Assembly: GCA_963169055.1 (NCBI GenBank)
Contig: CAUJFU010000265.1
Span: 1-11,008 of the forward strand
Source of the DNA: Myxococcota bacterium
Lineage (GTDB): Bacteria; Myxococcota_C; UBA6777
Length of the DNA: 11,008 nucleotides
Reading direction: 5' to 3'
In this document: positions 6,971 to 11,008 of the stretch, one piece after another
How positions within the stretch are numbered: position 1 is the first letter of the stretch
Layout of the letters: every line of letters starts with the position of its first letter
Position numbers and translations under genes: made by a program
Notes under the pieces: generated by a model
Seen by the model: the letters and a program-made list of their open reading frames with translations, nothing else
Database searches by the model: none
What the model was told of the DNA's origin: nothing

Positions 6971-9349
6971 ATGTCGAAAAATACACGGTTGTTTTACGGG
7001 GGAGTGGGTGTACTAACCGCCGCGACCTTGTTGCTTGAACTCTCGCTGACGCGGATCTTTTCCGTGATCATGTTTTATCACTTCGCCTTTCTGGCGATCT
7101 CTCTTGCGTTGTTTGGCATCGGACTCTCGGGGATCTACGTTTACTTGCAGCCGCGTCTTCTCGAAGAACAAAGACGGAACCGCGTCCTTGCGTTGTACGG
7201 CATCCTCGCGGGAGTATCGGCCTTTGCCTGTTTGCCACCGATCTTTCAACAATCCGCCCATCTCGGGTTTCGCACACCGACTTTTTCGGCGCTTGGTGTG
7301 ATTTATCTCTTTGCCTCGGCTCCCTTTTTCTTTTCAGGGGTTTGTTTGACGATCCTGATCGAACACTTCCGAAAAGATATGGGGCGGTTGTATTTTTACG
7401 ATCTGGTGGGGGCGGGGATTGGATGCTTGCTGTTGACACCGATACTCGGGGAATTCGGAGGCATCCATAGCGTCTTGTTTGCGGGTTTGTTGTTTTTCGT
7501 CAGCACATGGATGTTTTTGTGGGCAGGCGGAGCATCGCGCAAGACATGGGCGGTCTTTTCATGCTTTGGGATCGCAGCACTCGGCTTTTTTGTTTACAGC
7601 CTACGCACACCGATCCTCAAGATCCCTTCGGTCAAAGAGATCGTCGAGCAGCGCGTGATCTATCACCAATGGAACTCGTTTTCCCGCGTGACTCTCGAAG
7701 ATGTCCCTCACAAATACTACATGTGGATACGCATGGATTCATCCGCAGCCACCGCGATGAACCGCAAGCACGCCATCGACCAACCCGAAAAATACCTGTT
7801 TTCCGACGCAAGCACCAAACTTGGGAACCTGTTGTACTACCTCGATATCCCGGGCGAAGCGGTCATCATTGGCCCGGGCGGTGGAACCGAAGTAGCGGCT
7901 GCCGTTGCGCGTGGCCGCCAACAAGTGATCGGCGTCGAACTCAATCCGATCATCATCGATATCGTCAAACGCCGATATCGCCATCTCAACGGAGATATCT
8001 ACAACCATCCGAACGTGACGATCCACAACGCCGAAGGGCGCAACTTTATCCGCTCTTCCAAACGGCGCTTTGGCTCGATCCAAGCCACTCTTGTCGATAC
8101 TTGGGCTGCAACAGCCGCCGGCGCGTTCTCGCTTTCAGAAAACTCCCTCTACACCCGTGAAGCCTTTTACGAATACCTCGATCATCTCTTGCCCCAAGGC
8201 ATCCTTGCGATGCAGCGGTGGAAACAACCGCAGCATGAGTTCTTGCGCCTGTTGGTTCTTGGGCGTGCAGGTCTCCAAGATCACGGAATATCGGGCGAAA
8301 CGCATTACAAACACTTTTTTGCCGCTTCCAAGGGCATCTACACCTCGATGTTCTTGAAAAAAACTCCCTTTACCGCCTCCGAGATCGCCCGACTTGAGCG
8401 CGAATGCAACAGCGCCAAACTGGTGATCGAACACACACCTTCGCGCCCGCTGAATAATCCTTTCGCCGAATTCTTGCGCAAGCCGCGTTGGGAAGAAACC
8501 GTCCAAAAGCATCCGTTTGATATCTCTCCTCCCCCCGATGATCGGCCTTTTTTCTTTTATATGCACCGCCCCACAGACTCGCTCCAACTGTTTTCTCTGC
8601 GCGGCCTGCCAAGCCACAACCACGGTTTGCTGATCATTCTTCTTGCGCTGGTGGTTGTGAGCATCTTGTTGCTGTTGTTTTTCTTGTTGCCGTTGTTCTT
8701 GTTTCGACGCGAAGCGCTGCGCGAAAACAAGATCCAAAAGATCCGCTATCTGCTTTACTTTTTCTCCCTTGGGATCGCATTTATCGTGATCGAGATCGGG
8801 ATGATGCAACGCTTCTCGTTGTTTTTGGGTCATCCGATGTATGCGTTGATTGTGATCTTGTTTACGGTGTTGGTTGCGAGCGGCATCGGTAGTTTGGCGA
8901 TCCGCTCGACCCCTGAAGCCGAAAGCCTCACAAAGATCAAGCGCCACATCTTCTTGTTGTGTGTGTTGATCGCTGCATACCACATCGCGCTACCGACGAT
9001 CTTTCATGCGTTTGCGGCAGCACCGCTGTTTTTGCGGATCTTGTTGACCGTCGTACTCCTTACACCGATGGGCTTTTGGATGGGTTCGCTGCTTCCGCTT
9101 GGCATCCAAGGAGCCCCCTCGGCCTTTCAATCTTTGATCCCTTGGGCGTGGGGAATCAACGGTGCAGCCTCGGTGTTGGGTTCGATCCTCGCGATGCTGC
9201 TTGCGCTTCACATCGGCTTTTCGTATGCCATCTTTGTTGGTATCGTTGTGTATCTGTTTGGCTTGCTGATGCTGCGCGGTACAGAGGTTCCTCCCGCCAT
9301 GAAAGAGGCCGTCCCTTCGCCGCAAACCACATCCTCGACGCAAGCCTGA
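6971..9349 (+). CDS. Polytopic membrane protein with central spermidine-synthase-like domain
   Basis: A 792-residue inner-membrane protein. About six to seven hydrophobic helices occupy residues 7-215, a soluble Rossmann-type domain about 230-540, and another six or so helices 551-770, followed by a short polar tail. The soluble domain shows a SAM-type glycine loop GPGGGTEVAAAVARG (301-315), the acidic residue ending the second strand in GVELNP (E323), VDTWAAT at 375-381, and DDRPFFFYM at 523-531. This is the layout of the large membrane-bound spermidine-synthase-like proteins annotated in many bacteria. The aminopropyltransferase active-site pattern DxxDP is not kept (VDTWAAT has only the first aspartate), so polyamine synthesis is doubtful and another small-molecule transfer reaction is possible. 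AAAGGAAG upstream serves the start. It sits between hisAIE and hisD, 17 bases before hisD. Function unknown. Confidence 0.85.
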   Translation: MSKNTRLFYGGVGVLTAATLLLELSLTRIFSVIMFYHFAFLAISLALFGIGLSGIYVYLQPRLLEEQRRNRVLALYGILAGVSAFACLPPIFQQSAHLGFRTPTFSALGVIYLFASAPFFFSGVCLTILIEHFRKDMGRLYFYDLVGAGIGCLLLTPILGEFGGIHSVLFAGLLFFVSTWMFLWAGGASRKTWAVFSCFGIAALGFFVYSLRTPILKIPSVKEIVEQRVIYHQWNSFSRVTLEDVPHKYYMWIRMDSSAATAMNRKHAIDQPEKYLFSDASTKLGNLLYYLDIPGEAVIIGPGGGTEVAAAVARGRQQVIGVELNPIIIDIVKRRYRHLNGDIYNHPNVTIHNAEGRNFIRSSKRRFGSIQATLVDTWAATAAGAFSLSENSLYTREAFYEYLDHLLPQGILAMQRWKQPQHEFLRLLVLGRAGLQDHGISGETHYKHFFAASKGIYTSMFLKKTPFTASEIARLERECNSAKLVIEHTPSRPLNNPFAEFLRKPRWEETVQKHPFDISPPPDDRPFFFYMHRPTDSLQLFSLRGLPSHNHGLLIILLALVVVSILLLLFFLLPLFLFRREALRENKIQKIRYLLYFFSLGIAFIVIEIGMMQRFSLFLGHPMYALIVILFTVLVASGIGSLAIRSTPEAESLTKIKRHIFLLCVLIAAYHIALPTIFHAFAAAPLFLRILLTVVLLTPMGFWMGSLLPLGIQGAPSAFQSLIPWAWGINGAASVLGSILAMLLALHIGFSYAIFVGIVVYLFGLLMLRGTEVPPAMKEAVPSPQTTSSTQA

Positions 9350-9356
9350 TTTCCAC

Positions 9357-9360
9357 GAGG
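9357..9360 (+). promoter_or_regulatory. Ribosome binding site deciding the hisD start
   Basis: GAGG lies six bases before the ATG at 9367. The reading frame extends upstream to 8959, deep inside the membrane-protein gene, but that part lacks HisD similarity, so 9367 is the start. Confidence 0.75.
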
Positions 9361-9366
9361 TCATTG

Positions 9367-10647
9367 ATGCTTCCCCTTCGCCAGATCCCCGCACAATCCA
9401 TCCCCTCCCTTCGTCGTCATGCGCTTGACGCACAAACCCTCTCCCAAGCCGCTGTGATCGTCGAACAAGTCCGAACGGGCGGCATCTCCGCTCTTCGTGA
9501 TATCGCCCTGCGCTTTGGCGATATCAGTGAAACACAGCCGATGATCTATGATCGAGCAGCACTTGCGGCTGTCCTACAAACCATTCCACCGAAAGATCGG
9601 GCGTTATTGCAGCGAAGCATCGCACGTGTTCGCCATTTTGCCGAAGCTCAACGCGCCGCTCTTCACCCCACACGCACCGCGATCCCGGGAGGATGGGCCG
9701 GTCAAGAGATCGCGCCTGTTGAACGTGCGGGTTGTTATGCACCCGGTGGACGCTACCCTCTCCCATCTTCGGTGATCATGACGGTTGTCACGGCTCGCGC
9801 TGCGGGTGTTTCCGAAGTCTGGGTGGCTTCTCCCAAACCCACACCGATGACACTCGCAGCAGCGGCCCTCTCAGGAGCCGATGCGCTTCTGGCGGTCGGC
9901 GGCGCCCAAGCCATCGCCGCGCTTGCGTACGGCGCAGGAGAGATCCCGCCTTGTGACGCCATCGTTGGCCCGGGCAACCGCTGGGTGACTGCCGCAAAGC
10001 AACTGGTTTCGGGGCACGTTGCGATCGATATGTTGGCGGGTCCATCTGAGCTGGTGGTGATCGCCGATGCGTCGGCAGATCCAGCCACTCTTGCCGCCGA
10101 TCTTCTCGGACAAGCCGAGCACGACACCGACGCGATCCCGATCTTGATCGCACTCGAACAAACCATCCTCGATGCCACACAACGCGAAATCGCCGCGCAA
10201 CTCGAAGACCTCCCCACCGCCACCATCGCCCGTGAAGCCCTCAAAAATGGCTTTGCAACACTCGCAACAGATAGCACACACGCCTTCCAGATCGCCAATC
10301 AACTAGCCCCCGAACACCTCGAACTCTCGATCGCTGATGCCCCCGCTGCGATGCCTTTTCTGCATCACTATGGCGCGCTATTTGTCGGCCACGCCAGCGC
10401 CGAAGTTCTCGGCGATTATTGTGCAGGCCCCAACCACACCCTCCCCACGGGCGGCACAGCACGCTCGGCAGGTGGCTTGTCCGTTCACCACTTCCTGCGC
10501 ATCCGCACTTGGATGCAGATCGACGATCTCAGCGCGGCCCAAGAACTCATCCAAGATGCTATCGATCTCGCCCACCACGAGGGACTCGAAGCCCACGCAC
10601 GCTCTGCGCAGCACCGTCAGAAGCACAACAAAACAAACCACGCATAA
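9367..10647 (+). CDS. hisD: Histidinol dehydrogenase HisD
   Basis: HisD oxidises histidinol to histidine in two NAD-dependent steps, ending the pathway. The 426-residue length matches the family (about 430). Conserved elements are in order: GGAQAIAALAYG at 178-189, VGPGNRWVTAAK at 200-211, DMLAGPSELVVIAD at 221-234, GQAEHDTD at 248-255 with the zinc ligands Q249 and H252, the general base region APEHLE at 314-319 (E316, H317), GDYCAGPNHTLPT at 349-361 (zinc ligand D350) and H410 in HHEGLEAHA. All key residues of the E. coli enzyme have counterparts at nearly the same spacing, so an active enzyme is expected. It ends with a Lys/His/Asn-rich tail. The gene follows the membrane protein by 17 bases and is probably in the same transcript. 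Stop TAA at 10645-10647. Confidence 0.97.
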   Translation: MLPLRQIPAQSIPSLRRHALDAQTLSQAAVIVEQVRTGGISALRDIALRFGDISETQPMIYDRAALAAVLQTIPPKDRALLQRSIARVRHFAEAQRAALHPTRTAIPGGWAGQEIAPVERAGCYAPGGRYPLPSSVIMTVVTARAAGVSEVWVASPKPTPMTLAAAALSGADALLAVGGAQAIAALAYGAGEIPPCDAIVGPGNRWVTAAKQLVSGHVAIDMLAGPSELVVIADASADPATLAADLLGQAEHDTDAIPILIALEQTILDATQREIAAQLEDLPTATIAREALKNGFATLATDSTHAFQIANQLAPEHLELSIADAPAAMPFLHHYGALFVGHASAEVLGDYCAGPNHTLPTGGTARSAGGLSVHHFLRIRTWMQIDDLSAAQELIQDAIDLAHHEGLEAHARSAQHRQKHNKTNHA

Positions 10648-10657
10648 GGCCAAGCGC

Positions 10658-11008
10658 ATGGGCTCTTCTCAAAAAGATCTCTTCCCTTTTGATTATCACC
10701 GCATGATCGTCGGATACCACGGGTGTGATCGTTCAGTCGTTGAAAAGGTTTTGTTGCAAGGCGAGTCTCTTCATCCCAGCGATAACCTGTTTGACTGGCT
10801 CGGAAAAGGCATCTATTTCTGGGAGTATGCGCCACAGCGTGCATTCGATTTCGCTCGTGAACAAAAAGAACGAGGCAAAGTCAAAGAACCTGCGGTATTA
10901 GGTGCATATCTGCACCTAGGACGCTGCTTCGATTTGACAGACACAAGGAACACAAAGAAGTTAATCGAAGCATTTCAAGAATTTTCCACATCCTACCAGC
11001 AGATGGGC
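10658..11008 (+). CDS. PARP-like (ADP-ribosyltransferase-fold) protein, C-terminus cut by window
   Basis: Open for 117 codons to the window edge, beginning MGSSQKDLFPFDYHRM. I do not recognise a named gene. The stretch GYHGCDR at 19-25, then NLFDWLGKGIYFWE at 43-56 and a following RAFDFARE helix, resembles the PARP catalytic fold, where HG starts the NAD-binding site and GKGIYF supplies the tyrosine of the H-Y-E triad. PAVLGAYLHLGRCFDLTD at 78-95 would be later strands; the third triad residue is not yet reached. This suggests an ADP-ribosyltransferase-type enzyme or toxin, by inference only. AAGG lies eight bases before the ATG; a second in-frame ATG at 10703 has no such site. The gene starts 10 bases after hisD. 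Its GC content is about 47% by hand count, against 62-72% in sampled lines of hisD, and it uses TTA, CTA and AGG codons that are rare in its neighbours, which suggests a different origin. Confidence 0.7.
   Translation, partial: MGSSQKDLFPFDYHRMIVGYHGCDRSVVEKVLLQGESLHPSDNLFDWLGKGIYFWEYAPQRAFDFAREQKERGKVKEPAVLGAYLHLGRCFDLTDTRNTKKLIEAFQEFSTSYQQMG

Noticed and set aside
6931-7040. Short open frame starting ATGATCGCT before the membrane-protein gene
   Set aside because: About 35 codons, overlapping the real start out of frame and without a ribosome binding site.
8959-9366. Upstream extension of the hisD frame inside the membrane-protein gene
   Set aside because: The 136 residues have no HisD similarity, and the region is coding in another frame for conserved membrane helices.

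Overview
The window holds eight protein-coding genes in two divergent blocks. It looks like a chromosomal stretch of a moderately GC-rich bacterium (roughly 55-60% over most of it). No rRNA, tRNA, CRISPR array, insertion sequence or plasmid origin is visible. The taxon cannot be fixed from the sequence. A Suv3-type helicase, a very large membrane protein with a spermidine-synthase-like domain, and a HisA-HisI-HisE fusion would fit a deltaproteobacterial or myxobacterial-type genome, but that is a weak inference.

Minus-strand block (1-3217): a BASS-family transporter gene (3217 to 2363) is followed 85 bases later by a large helicase gene (2277 to beyond position 1). The helicase is open for all 759 codons in the window. 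It carries a Suv3-like core, two possible helix-turn-helix segments and coiled-coil stretches at the N-terminus, and the start of a CxxC zinc-ribbon-like tail at the window edge.

Divergent intergenic region (3218-3492): 275 bases with a candidate sigma70-type promoter, a 16-base operator-like inverted repeat just downstream of it, and an imperfect 30-base tandem duplication before the ribosome binding site of the first plus-strand gene.

Plus-strand block (3493-11008): a class I/II aminotransferase, then hisF, a three-domain hisA-hisI-hisE fusion overlapping hisF by 4 bases, a polytopic membrane protein with a central spermidine-synthase-like domain, and hisD. Spacing is short (75, -4, 74 and 17 bases), so this looks like one histidine operon with a membrane-protein gene inside it. 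HisE, HisI and HisA would carry phosphoribosyl-ATP to PRFAR. HisF (with a HisH not seen here) makes imidazole-glycerol phosphate, and HisD performs the last two oxidations to histidine. The aminotransferase could supply the transamination step but looks more like an aspartate-aminotransferase-type enzyme. hisG, hisB and hisH are not in the window.

At the right edge, 10 bases after hisD, begins a lower-GC gene (about 47%) whose N-terminal half looks like a PARP-type ADP-ribosyltransferase fold. It is cut off by the window end and is the best candidate for an accessory or horizontally acquired system.

Most worth following up: the HIS4-like architecture of the HisA-IE protein, the Suv3-type helicase with DNA-binding-like N-terminal domains, the PARP-like gene, and the regulatory structures at 3327-3462.
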